Below, in pieces: positions 1 through 6,605 of a DNA stretch of 6,683 bases (position 1 is its first letter; the number at the start of each line of letters is the position of its first letter). The stretch covers positions 1 to 6,683 of the forward strand of contig CALDEO010000140.1 in the NCBI GenBank assembly GCA_937942465.1. Reading direction: 5' to 3'. The translations under genes were made by a program, and so were the position numbers. The DNA comes from an uncultured Saprospiraceae bacterium. Lineage in GTDB: Bacteria > Bacteroidota > Bacteroidia > Chitinophagales > Saprospiraceae. The notes beneath the pieces are model-generated. The model saw nothing but the letters and a program-made list of their open reading frames with translations, made no database searches and was not told the origin of the DNA.

Positions 1-1016
1 TTAATTACATCTTGGAATGGGTTAGGATATACATCAATATTCGTATCATTTACGATCGTCTCTGTTGATGTTGGCTCTCCAAGTTGGTATTTATACATAG
101 ATTGATCATCGAAGATATCGTTATCATATCCTCCAAATAAGTATACAAATCCATTAATTATAAAAGAACTAGGTGCCCATCTACTAGCTGATGGATGTGG
201 GGTCAATTGAGTCCAAAAATCTGTGGTAGGATCATACTCTAGGAATGTATCTGCCGGTGGCAATGCTCTATGCAAGTAATCGTCTCCGCTGAGAGCATAT
301 CCTTTACCATTGTAGCTAAATTGTGTGCCAGCAACTCTGCCTTCAGGATAACTATTAATTGCAATCCACTCACCAGTTTCTATATTATATCCAGACCAGT
401 TGGATACGTGACCACCTCCGGTATATACCATGTTGTCTATGGCAAATTGGAACGGGTGGTGTCTATTGTCTCCAGGTATATCATCTTTTTGAGTCCATAC
501 TTGTGTATTCATATCATATACCCACCAGTCTTTAAGGTCTCCGTTATTAGAACTTCCTGATCCCATGAATATTTTATCATTATGAGCTACAAAGGCAGGA
601 TGGGTTCTACCTATACATGGACATGAAGGTAACTCTGTGAACTTCATAGTTGCAGGATCAAATTCCCATATATCTGAAAATACTTGATTGTCGTCTGACC
701 CAAATCCGTAATAATATTTACCATTCCAATCGTCGCCTATTGCTACAACTCTAGGAGGTCCTGGAAAATCTTCCAACTGTGTCCATGTATCTGTTGTTGA
801 TTCGTACATCCAAAAGTCATCAGAAACATACGGGTTGTCATCACCATTAATTCCAGTTAATACATATGCTTTATCACCTACACCATATCCATTGGAGTGG
901 TGCTTAAAAAATGGAGTGTCATTTAATTTGACCCACTCTTGAGCATCTACATAGTTTAGCAGAAAAAAGATTGCAACAAGAAATGAAAGTTTGACTTTTA
1001 GAGATAATTTTATCAT
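1..1016 (-). CDS. Secreted kelch-type beta-propeller with T9SS sorting domain, copy A (3' end cut by window edge)
   Basis: I translated this by hand. The frame stays open from the ATG at 1016 to the left edge, giving 338 codons plus two bases, with no frameshift. The start matches copies B and C (MIKLSLKVKLSF), and an in-frame TAA at 1035-1037 excludes a longer protein. Residues 1-25 form a Sec signal peptide (basic start, hydrophobic core, VDA-Q). The mature part has six kelch-like blades with GG or GS strands followed by W/Y-x-Y/F-D and W-x-Q. A CPC motif lies at about 132-134, followed by RTHP and RHHPFQF. The visible end (VYPNPFQDVI) is the start of a type A T9SS sorting domain. Alignment with copy B indicates about 64 more residues outside the window. 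By family the product should be exported through the outer membrane by T9SS and be cell-surface-anchored or released. Its ligand is unknown. VYTGGGH replaces VYIGGGH in blade 4. Confidence 0.93.
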   Translation of the reverse strand, partial: MIKLSLKVKLSFLVAIFFLLNYVDAQEWVKLNDTPFFKHHSNGYGVGDKAYVLTGINGDDNPYVSDDFWMYESTTDTWTQLEDFPGPPRVVAIGDDWNGKYYYGFGSDDNQVFSDIWEFDPATMKFTELPSCPCIGRTHPAFVAHNDKIFMGSGSSNNGDLKDWWVYDMNTQVWTQKDDIPGDNRHHPFQFAIDNMVYTGGGHVSNWSGYNIETGEWIAINSYPEGRVAGTQFSYNGKGYALSGDDYLHRALPPADTFLEYDPTTDFWTQLTPHPSASRWAPSSFIINGFVYLFGGYDNDIFDDQSMYKYQLGEPTSTETIVNDTNIDVYPNPFQDVI

Positions 1017-1037
1017 GCTAGATTTTGTTTCGATTTA

Positions 1038-1070
1038 AAAGCATACTCAATATTTGTAAAGGATTACAAA
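1038..1070 (-). promoter_or_regulatory. Weak Bacteroidota-type promoter candidate for copy A
   Basis: On the minus strand TTTG (1067-1070) is followed after 21 bases by TATGCTTT (1038-1045). This matches only four of six fixed positions of TAnnTTTG. It is considered only because copy B has a better match at the equivalent place with identical spacing. If used, the leader would be very short. The TTTG lies inside the inverted repeat 1052-1071, so a protein bound there would cover the -33 region (inference). Confidence 0.22.
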
Positions 1071-1095
1071 TGGGCTTCTTCTACTTAGAGTATGC
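1041..1095. repeat. Nested inverted repeats upstream of copy A
   Basis: The outer arms GCATACTC (1041-1048) and GAGTATGC (1088-1095) are perfect complements. They enclose a second perfect inverted repeat, ATTTGTAA (1052-1059) and TTACAAAT (1064-1071), around AGGA. Only three bases separate the arms on one side and sixteen on the other, so an RNA version would be a two-stem hairpin with a lopsided internal loop. It lies 25-80 nt before the start codon and recurs before copy B. It may be an operator or a leader RNA structure; the sequence does not decide. Confidence 0.6.
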
Positions 1096-1157
1096 AAAAA
1101 ATTACGGAAACGCTGCATGTCTTCTTTTAACTGTATAAAGTATAACTATAAAAATAC

Positions 1158-1187
1158 AAAAGCCCACAAGTCAACTTGTGGGCTTTT
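1158..1187 (-). terminator. Rho-independent terminator after copy B
   Basis: A perfect 13-bp stem, AAAAGCCCACAAG (1158-1170) and CTTGTGGGCTTTT (1175-1187), closes a four-base loop. On the minus strand the stem ends in TTTTGTATTTTT. It sits 77 nt beyond the stop codon of copy B. The other strand also ends in a T-rich run, so it could work in both directions. The same element follows copy C at the same distance. Confidence 0.88.
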
Positions 1188-1263
1188 ATTTATGTAAGGC
1201 TCAAGGCTATTGCCATAAGCTTATATCATTTTGAGTAGATATCTAGCGTACTAGAATCTCAAT

Positions 1264-2493
1264 TTACATTTTTACTACATTGATACTTGATACGGTCTTT
1301 TCGTTGATGTCAGTTACTTTGATTAAGTAAGCACCTGATTGCAACGATGTAAGATCAACACTAGGACTAGTAAGTGTGGCTCTATATACAGACTGTCCGA
1401 TACTATTAAAAATTTCTACTTGAGCATCTTTAATATCAGTTGCACTGATGTCAATGTTAATTACATCTTGGAATGGGTTAGGATATACATCAATATTCGT
1501 ATCATTTACGATTGTCTCTGTAGATGTCGGCTCCCCAAGTTGATACTTATATAATGATCTATCATTGAAGTCACTATTGTCATATCCTCCAAATAAATAT
1601 ACCGCTCCGTCAATAATAAATGAACTCGGTGCCCATCTACTAGCTGATGGATGAGGAGTTAGTTCAGTCCAGAAATCTGTTGCTGGATCATATTCTAAGA
1701 ATGTCTCAGCTTGTGGTAGTGCTCTATGTAGATAATCATCTCCACTAAGTGCATATCCTTTGCCGTTGTAGCTGAATTGTGTACCAGCGACTCTACCTTC
1801 TGGAAAGTTGTTAATACTAATCCAGTTACCTGTCTCAATATCATAACCAGACCATGTACTTTCGTGACCACCGCCGATATATACCATGTTGTCTATGGCA
1901 AATTGAAATGGGTGATGGCGACTAGCTCCAGGTATATTAGTTTTCTGAGCCCATACTTGAGTAATCATGTCGTACTCCCACCAGTCTTTGAGGTCACCAT
2001 CAAAGGTGCTTCCAGAACCCATAAATATTTTATCATTATGAGCTACAAATCCGGGGTGAGTTCTACCTTGACAAGGACAGGAGGGCAATTGAGTAAACTC
2101 CATAGTTGCAGGGTCAAATTCCCATAGATCTGTAAGTACACCGCCATCAGGACCATCAGGGCCCAAACCGGATGAACCGAATCCATAATAGTATTTACCA
2201 TTCCAATCGTCACCAATAGCGATGGCTCTAGCTTGACCAGGGAAACCATCTAATTGTGTCCAAGTATCTGTTGTTGATTCGTACATCCAAAAATCGGTGG
2301 ATATGTTAGGATTGTCGTTTTCTCCAACACCGGCAAGTACATATGCCTTATCACCTATTCCAAATCCATTGGAGTGGTGCTTCCAGAATGGAGTATCATT
2401 TAATTTGGTCCACTCTTGAGCATCTACATTCTTTAGCAGGAAAAAGATTGCAATAAGAAATGAAAGTTTGACTTTTAAAGATAATTTTATCAT
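1264..2493 (-). CDS. Secreted six-bladed kelch-type beta-propeller with T9SS type A sorting domain, copy B
   Basis: This complete protein has 409 residues. Residues 1-25 are a Sec signal peptide (KLSFLIAIFFLL, then VDA-Q). Residues 27-35 (EWTKLNDTP) look like the closing outer strand of blade 6. Six kelch-like blades start near residues 40, 89, 144, 192, 234 and 286, each with a G-rich strand, W/Y-x-Y/F-D and usually W-x-x-L. Residues 334-409 form the T9SS type A sorting domain (VYPNPF, IFNSIGQSVY, SGAYLIKV, terminal KM), which in this family directs passage through the outer membrane and is normally removed. The mature part has only two cysteines, in CPC at 139-141. Blade 2 carries a seven-residue Gly/Pro/Asp-rich insert absent from A and C. 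A terminator and a repeated spacer flank it, suggesting a single-gene transcript. Kelch propellers can be enzymes or binding proteins, and I see nothing that assigns a substrate. Confidence 0.97.
   Translation of the reverse strand: MIKLSLKVKLSFLIAIFFLLKNVDAQEWTKLNDTPFWKHHSNGFGIGDKAYVLAGVGENDNPNISTDFWMYESTTDTWTQLDGFPGQARAIAIGDDWNGKYYYGFGSSGLGPDGPDGGVLTDLWEFDPATMEFTQLPSCPCQGRTHPGFVAHNDKIFMGSGSTFDGDLKDWWEYDMITQVWAQKTNIPGASRHHPFQFAIDNMVYIGGGHESTWSGYDIETGNWISINNFPEGRVAGTQFSYNGKGYALSGDDYLHRALPQAETFLEYDPATDFWTELTPHPSASRWAPSSFIIDGAVYLFGGYDNSDFNDRSLYKYQLGEPTSTETIVNDTNIDVYPNPFQDVINIDISATDIKDAQVEIFNSIGQSVYRATLTSPSVDLTSLQSGAYLIKVTDINEKTVSSINVVKM
2144..2161. repeat. Two tandem 9-bp repeats inside the blade 2 loop of copy B
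   Basis: CCATCAGGA (2144-2152) is followed directly by CCATCAGGG (2153-2161). On the coding strand this gives a repeated Gly-Pro-Asp within residues 109-118. It falls in the seven-codon stretch that A and C lack. Replication slippage is the likely cause (inference). The frame is kept. Confidence 0.8.
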
Positions 2494-2509
2494 GCTAGGT
2501 TTAGTTTTA

Positions 2510-2542
2510 AAAACATACTCAATATTTGTAAAGGATTACAAA
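2510..2542 (-). promoter_or_regulatory. Bacteroidota-type promoter candidate for copy B
   Basis: On the minus strand TTTG (2539-2542) is followed after 21 bases by TATGTTTT (2510-2517), which matches five of six fixed positions of TAnnTTTG. The spacing is inside the known 17-23 range for this group. The leader would be only about 10 nt, which is short but possible. The -33 part lies within the inverted repeat 2524-2543. A promoter further upstream in the spacer cannot be excluded. Confidence 0.32.
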
Positions 2543-2566
2543 TGGGCTTCTTCTACTTAGAGTATG
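2514..2566. repeat. Nested inverted repeats upstream of copy B
   Basis: The inner arms ATTTGTAA (2524-2531) and TTACAAAT (2536-2543) are perfect, as before copy A. The outer arms CATACTC (2514-2520) and GAGTATG (2560-2566) are seven bases here, because one G of the first copy is replaced by A. The spacing is unchanged. Keeping both stems in two copies is compatible with function, but the whole spacer is so similar that recent duplication explains it equally well. Confidence 0.58.
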
Positions 2567-2629
2567 CAAAAAATTACGAAAACGCTGCATGTCTTCTTTT
2601 AACTGCATAAAGTATAACTATAAAAATAC

Positions 2630-2659
2630 AAAAGCCCACAAGTCAACTTGTGGGCTTTT
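2630..2659 (-). terminator. Rho-independent terminator after copy C
   Basis: The same perfect 13-bp stem as at 1158-1187 (arms 2630-2642 and 2647-2659, four-base loop), with TTTTGTATTTTT following on the minus strand. It lies 77 nt past the copy C stop. It should separate copy C transcripts from copy B. Confidence 0.88.
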
Positions 2660-2735
2660 ATTTATGTAAGGCTCAAGACTATTGCCTTAAGCTTATATCA
2701 TGTTGAGTAGATATCTGGCGGACTAGAATATCAAA

Positions 2736-3941
2736 TTACATTTTTACTACATTGATACTTGATACGGTCTTTTCGTTGATGTCAGTTACTTTGATAACAT
2801 AAGCACCTGATTGCAACGATGTAAGATCAACACTAGGACTAGTAAGCGCTGCTGTATATACAGACTGTCCGATACTATTAAAAATTTCTACTTGAGCATC
2901 TTTAATATCAGTTGCACTGATGTCAATGTTAATTACATCTTGGAATGGATTAGGATACACATCAATATTCGTATCGTTTACAATCGTCTCTGTAGATGTC
3001 GGCTCTCCAAGTTGATACTTATATAATGATCTATCATTGAAGTCACTATTGTCATATCCTCCAAATAAATATACAGCACCGTCGATAATAAACGAACTTG
3101 GTGCCCATCTACTTGCTGATGGATGCGGAGTTAGTTCAGTCCAGAAATCCGTTGCTGGATCATATTCTAAAAATGTCTCAGCTTGTGGTAGTGCCCTGTG
3201 TAGATAGTCATCTCCACTAAGTGCATATCCTTTGCCGTTGTAGCTAAATTGTGTACCTGCAACTCTTCCTTCTGGAAAACTATTGATAGCACTCCACTCA
3301 CCTGTTTCTATATCATACGCAGACCAGTTGAATACATGGCCTCCACCAATATACACTACATGATCTAGGGCAAATTGGAACGGATGGTGTCTATTGTCTC
3401 CAGGTATATCATCTTTCTGAGTCCATACTTGTGTAATCATATCATACTCCCACCAGTCCTTTAAGTCACCATTGTTGCTACTGCCAGAACCCATAAATAT
3501 TTTATCATTATGAGCTACAAATCCTGGATGATTACGGCCAATACATGGACAAGATGGCAATTGCGTAAACTCCATTGTTGCTGGATCAAACTCCCATAAG
3601 TCTGTTAGTGTACTGAAGGAAGAACTACCAAATCCAAAATAGTATTTGTCATTCCAGTCATCTCCTATTGCAATAGATCTTGCCGCACCTGGAAAATCAT
3701 CTAACTGTGTCCAAGTATCCGATGTAGAGTCATACATGTAAAAATCTTTGCTCACTTGATTACTTTCACCATCTACACCTACAAAAATATATGCCTTATC
3801 ACCAATACCAAATCCATTGGAATGGTGTCTTAGAAATGGAGTATCATTTAACTTAACCCATTCTTGAGCATTTAAATTAGTAAGCAAAAATAAGATTACT
3901 ACAAGAAAACTGAGTTTTGACTTTAAGGACATTTTTATCAT
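2736..3941 (-). CDS. Secreted six-bladed kelch-type beta-propeller with T9SS type A sorting domain, copy C
   Basis: I place the start at 3941, giving 401 residues. The frame is open up to an ATG at 4043, but those 34 extra residues would put a basic stretch (SYRRKV) before the signal peptide, and copies A and B start at MIK. Residues 1-25 are the signal peptide (KLSFLVVILFLL, then LNA-Q). Six kelch-like blades follow, with CPC at about 131-133, RNHP and RHHPFQF. Residues 326-401 are the T9SS type A sorting domain. From FPEGR (about residue 222) to DVIN the protein is identical to copy B, and only three residues differ after that. Blades 3-4 are clearly different. Its upstream region is unlike that of A and B, so it may be controlled separately. 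It follows the receptor gene by 214 bp with no strong terminator between, so some read-through is possible. Its ligand or reaction is unknown. Confidence 0.95.
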   Translation of the reverse strand: MIKMSLKSKLSFLVVILFLLTNLNAQEWVKLNDTPFLRHHSNGFGIGDKAYIFVGVDGESNQVSKDFYMYDSTSDTWTQLDDFPGAARSIAIGDDWNDKYYFGFGSSSFSTLTDLWEFDPATMEFTQLPSCPCIGRNHPGFVAHNDKIFMGSGSSNNGDLKDWWEYDMITQVWTQKDDIPGDNRHHPFQFALDHVVYIGGGHVFNWSAYDIETGEWSAINSFPEGRVAGTQFSYNGKGYALSGDDYLHRALPQAETFLEYDPATDFWTELTPHPSASRWAPSSFIIDGAVYLFGGYDNSDFNDRSLYKYQLGEPTSTETIVNDTNIDVYPNPFQDVINIDISATDIKDAQVEIFNSIGQSVYTAALTSPSVDLTSLQSGAYVIKVTDINEKTVSSINVVKM

Positions 3942-3957
3942 TTGATGTTTCGTTATT

Positions 3958-3989
3958 TTAATTAGCAATTGCAATAATTGAGCTATTAA
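3958..3989. other. Interrupted inverted repeat just before copy C start
   Basis: TTAAT, AGC and AATT (3958-3970) can pair with AATT, GCT and ATTAA (3976-3989) across a five-base loop with small bulges. It ends 17 nt before the copy C start codon. In an RNA leader it could hide the translation start, but it is A/T-rich and chance is a fair explanation. Confidence 0.22.
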
Positions 3990-4084
3990 AGAGTACCCAC
4001 ATATTACTTTACGTCGATAAGATACAGAACGTTGCACGATCATTCTACTTTTATAATGAATACCTATCTCACGAAGTCACTAGC

Positions 4085-4137
4085 TTGACAATTAGTCTAT
4101 ATAATATGCAAAAGTACTTGTCATAAGGTTGACAATT
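4085..4137. repeat. Repeated TTGACAATT boxes between the receptor gene and copy C
   Basis: TTGACAATT occurs at 4085-4093 and again at 4129-4137, 44 bp apart. The second box also pairs with TTGTCA (4118-4123) as an inverted repeat, TTGTCA-N6-TGACAA (4118-4135). They bracket the promoter candidate of copy C, so they could be operator sites. This is suggestive only. Confidence 0.35.
4109..4135 (-). promoter_or_regulatory. Promoter candidate for copy C
   Basis: On the minus strand TACTTTTG (4109-4116) is a full match to TAnnTTTG. TTG (4133-4135) lies 16 bases upstream, one base short of the usual range. It begins 20 bp after the receptor stop codon and would give a leader of about 160 nt. Confidence 0.38.
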
Positions 4138-4155
4138 GGTGTATGTAGTGATTCA

Positions 4156-6531
4156 TTATCTTCTACGTCCACCACCAAATCTCATAGCCTCTCCTTTACC
4201 AAATCCATAGCTAAAACCGAACGTAATAAATCTACCTCGAAGTCTTCTGCTATATGTTGAGAATGTCGGTTGGTCAACGAACGTTTCACGAATCCTTGAT
4301 GCAAATATATCTCTTACACTAAAATTAAATACGGCTCGCCCTTTCATGATCTTGTAACGTAGACCTAGGTTAGACGTGATGTTGCCAGTACGTGTACCTT
4401 GTAAAGTCACTTCATCAGATTGGTATCTATTGCTGATTTCAAAATCTAGATTACGACTGTACTTATATTTCGTTGTAAGTTTAGTAGACCATTGATCTGC
4501 TGAGAAGTCAAAATTTTGATCATTAAACATCCCTTCTCTGATAAATGTGAAATAGTTAAAATCACCATTGAAAGTCAATTTACGAATCGGAGAGTATTTA
4601 AAATTGAACTCCGCTCCTGTTGACCGTCGAGTACCCACGTTTATTGGCAGAGTAGTCGTAACATCATTTTCGAAAGTTGATACTCTATCAATAACCTCAG
4701 TGGTATATCTGTGGTATACATTGACATTATAAGTGATTTTTTCGAATATAAAAATACTACCAACCTCATACGAGTCTGTAAACTCTGGAAGTAAGTTAGG
4801 ATTACCAGCACGGATATTAAAGTTGTTTCTGATGTTGAAGAATGGATTCAAATCCCAAAGTCTAGGTCTATAGATACGCTTTGAATATCCAGCTTGAAAT
4901 GATATTGCATCGCTGAACTTGTAAGAAGTATGTGCAGAAGGGAAGAAATTGGTAAACACGTTATTGTTTTCCTCATTCGTATTGACTAATAATGTACTTA
5001 AGTCCGTATTCTCTGCTCTCATACCTACCTTTAATCCCCATACGCTACCTTCATAAGCAGTAGTACCATATACACCAAGTACTTTTTGATTATACTCAAA
5101 AACATTAGTTAAACCTGGATTGATAATAAAGTCGTCGCCTACTTGATTACTTACTTCAAAGTCATTACTTACATCATTGAGTACATATTGAGCACCTGTC
5201 TCTACAGTCCACTCTTTACTTAGTGGCTTCGTGTAGTCGAGGTTAAAAGTATATTTACCTTCTTTAAATTCTGTAGCAGTTTTCTGAGCAAATAGATCCT
5301 CTGCACCCAGTGTTACGGTATTACTAAAGTCTGAAGATTGTGCTTTACCGAAGAAGTTACCTATTGCGCTGAATTGCAATGAGTGTTCTTTATTGTCTTC
5401 AAATTGTTTTTTATACTGCAATTCGTATTGAAACTTTGGGTTCGTTGCCTCTGTGATTTCATTACGAGTCCACTCTTTTGTTATTAATGATGCACCGTCC
5501 AATTGAGTAAATTGAGTCTCAGATGGTTGATCTTCTATCTCATATGAGTAGCTACCGGATAGAGTTATGACATTATTTTTATTGACATAATAATCTGATC
5601 CTAATACAAAGTTATAAAAGGTTTCATTTCTAAATTCCTCACCTTCTGATCTGATCTCAACGCCATTTATTTTATTGATATTTGTATTTCTACTATCATT
5701 AGGTGATGATCTATAACCTACTCCTGCTTGACTAAAAATATTGAATCTCTCTGATCTTTTATTTACACTCAATCCAATACTGTGATTATCAGGAATACCC
5801 GTATTGAGGGTGATTGATCCGTTAAGACCTTGCTTATCATCTTTTTTCATTACGATATTGATGATCCCAGAGGTACCTTCCGCTTCATATTTGGCCGATG
5901 GGTTTGTTATTACTTCTACCTTTTCTATCATTTCGGCAGTGATTGTACCTAAGGCATTTCCCTGCTCATTAGTCAGGATTGATGGTTTCCCATTGATCAG
6001 TATCTGTACTCCTGTACTTCCTCTGAGTGATACTTCACCTTCGATGTTGACATCAACTGACGGTACGTTGTTTAAAACTTCTAGAGCACTTGCTCCGGTA
6101 GAACTTAAGTCTTGACCAACATTAAATACTCGTTTATCCAGTTTGAATTCTGTAGAAGATTTTTCTGCTCTCACGACTACTTCCTCAAGTGTCTGTGTAT
6201 CAGATTGTAGATAGATAGTGCCGAGGTCAGCAGTGTTTCCATCAAAGTTTAATTCGCTGATTCTTTTGGTTACATATCCTAGAAAACTGATTTCAACGAA
6301 AACATTTTTTCTACGGTGAGTGATCGTGAATGTACCATCCATCTCCGAGCTTACCCCTTTGATGATCGTATCATCTTTTTTGCGGCCAATAGCAACATTA
6401 GCAAACCCTACTGGTTCTTCTGTTCCTGTTTCAAGTATGATCCCTTTTATTGTGAATTCGGCAGATTGTGACTGAGCGGTAAACGCTAAAGCCATACAGA
6501 ATACAAAGAGTATATTTCTGATCATTTTCAT
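4156..6531 (-). CDS. TonB-dependent-receptor-like outer-membrane beta-barrel protein
   Basis: This complete 791-residue protein has the usual length for its family. Residues 1-22 are a signal peptide (NILFVFCMALAF, then AQSQ). Residues 26-108 form a carboxypeptidase-regulatory-like domain (IKGIILE, FANVAI, DGTFTI, FLGYVTKRI). LEEVVV at 115-120 leads into a plug domain at about 130-230 (ALEVLNNVPSVDV, SLRGSTGVQILINGKP, IEKVEVITNPSAKYEAEG, GIINIVMKK). The rest is the barrel, with the motifs NPFFNIRNN and GNPNLLPEFTDSYEVG near residues 560-590, typical of the OMP_b-brl_3 type of Bacteroidota receptors. Such proteins sit in the outer membrane and are thought to take up ligands with TonB energy; the ligand here is unknown. 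The protein ends in an unusual Gly/Arg-rich tail (FGGGRRR) after the last strand. ATG at 6531 and ATG at 6525 are both possible starts; AAAAGAAA lies before the first. There is no SusD-like partner in the window. Confidence 0.96.
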   Translation of the reverse strand: MKMIRNILFVFCMALAFTAQSQSAEFTIKGIILETGTEEPVGFANVAIGRKKDDTIIKGVSSEMDGTFTITHRRKNVFVEISFLGYVTKRISELNFDGNTADLGTIYLQSDTQTLEEVVVRAEKSSTEFKLDKRVFNVGQDLSSTGASALEVLNNVPSVDVNIEGEVSLRGSTGVQILINGKPSILTNEQGNALGTITAEMIEKVEVITNPSAKYEAEGTSGIINIVMKKDDKQGLNGSITLNTGIPDNHSIGLSVNKRSERFNIFSQAGVGYRSSPNDSRNTNINKINGVEIRSEGEEFRNETFYNFVLGSDYYVNKNNVITLSGSYSYEIEDQPSETQFTQLDGASLITKEWTRNEITEATNPKFQYELQYKKQFEDNKEHSLQFSAIGNFFGKAQSSDFSNTVTLGAEDLFAQKTATEFKEGKYTFNLDYTKPLSKEWTVETGAQYVLNDVSNDFEVSNQVGDDFIINPGLTNVFEYNQKVLGVYGTTAYEGSVWGLKVGMRAENTDLSTLLVNTNEENNNVFTNFFPSAHTSYKFSDAISFQAGYSKRIYRPRLWDLNPFFNIRNNFNIRAGNPNLLPEFTDSYEVGSIFIFEKITYNVNVYHRYTTEVIDRVSTFENDVTTTLPINVGTRRSTGAEFNFKYSPIRKLTFNGDFNYFTFIREGMFNDQNFDFSADQWSTKLTTKYKYSRNLDFEISNRYQSDEVTLQGTRTGNITSNLGLRYKIMKGRAVFNFSVRDIFASRIRETFVDQPTFSTYSRRLRGRFITFGFSYGFGKGEAMRFGGGRRR

Positions 6532-6590
6532 TTTCTTTTGGTAGTATTAATTGGTTGTATCAACTGAGTAGGTCGATGTTTCTTTTATAA

Positions 6591-6605
6591 ACCTTTGTCA
6601 AAGGT
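6591..6605. repeat. Perfect palindrome overlapping the receptor promoter
   Basis: ACCTTTG and CAAAGGT form a perfect seven-base inverted repeat around one central T. It covers seven of the eight bases of the proposed -7 element and extends towards the transcription start, a position where a repressor would block the promoter. Because the -7 box itself contains CAAAGGT, part of the symmetry comes from the promoter motif. Confidence 0.5.

Larger units (their letters stand above)
1017..1263. repeat. Intergenic repeat, copy 1 (between copies B and A)
   Basis: This 247-bp spacer is nearly identical to 2494-2735. From 1049 to 1263 I count about nine substitutions against the second copy, roughly 96% identity. 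The first 30 bases next to the copy A start differ more and contain small indels. It holds the terminator of copy B, then the nested inverted repeat and the promoter-like pair of copy A. No coding sequence is seen in it. Confidence 0.93.
2494..2735. repeat. Intergenic repeat, copy 2 (between copies C and B)
   Basis: This 242-bp spacer matches 1017-1263 at about 96% apart from the bases next to the start codon. It contains the terminator of copy C, the nested inverted repeat and the promoter-like pair of copy B. One further small difference is that TAAGGC and GCCTTA form a six-base inverted repeat near 2667-2690 here, which is broken in copy 1. No gene is seen in it. Confidence 0.93.
1..3941. 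repeat. Tandem array of three paralogous gene units, period about 1.47 kb
   Basis: Three direct repeats lie head to tail: unit A (1-1263, truncated at the left), unit B (1264-2735) and unit C (2736-3941). Position 1 aligns with 1457 and with 2929. The start codons at 1016, 2493 and 3941 correspond. Units A and B include their downstream-facing spacer. Unit C shares only the coding part, and its upstream DNA is unrelated. Length differences are whole codons: B carries seven extra codons in blade 2, and C lacks one in blade 1. No transposase or target-site duplication is visible, so unequal recombination between repeats is the simplest origin (inference). Confidence 0.95.

Noticed and set aside
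1..3. TTA at the left edge as a stop codon for copy A
   Set aside because: It is out of frame: the codon here is split by the edge, and by homology it is the Asn of DVIN.
270..560. Plus-strand open frame of 96 codons
   Set aside because: It lies wholly opposite the copy A kelch gene, has low-complexity content and no domain, and is an antisense shadow.
1339..1554. Plus-strand open frame repeated at 2811-3026
   Set aside because: Both copies lie opposite the conserved sorting-domain DNA, so their similarity comes from the genes on the other strand.
1777..2127. Plus-strand open frame of 116 codons, and a minus-strand frame at 2043-2249
   Set aside because: Both overlap copy B in other frames and show no signal peptide, domain or own upstream site.
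1..3941. CRISPR array or insertion sequence as the cause of the repeats
   Set aside because: The repeats are whole genes with spacers of about 245 bp; there are no short regular repeats, transposase or terminal inverted repeats.
3942..4043. A 34-residue N-terminal extension of copy C starting at 4043
   Set aside because: It would bury the signal peptide; A and B start at the equivalent of 3941, and copy A has a stop just upstream.
4085..4110. TTGACA with TATAAT on the plus strand as a sigma-70 promoter
   Set aside because: Only nine bases separate the boxes and no plus-strand gene follows.
5804..6115. Plus-strand open frame of 103 codons
   Set aside because: It is antisense to the plug domain of the receptor gene and has no supporting features.
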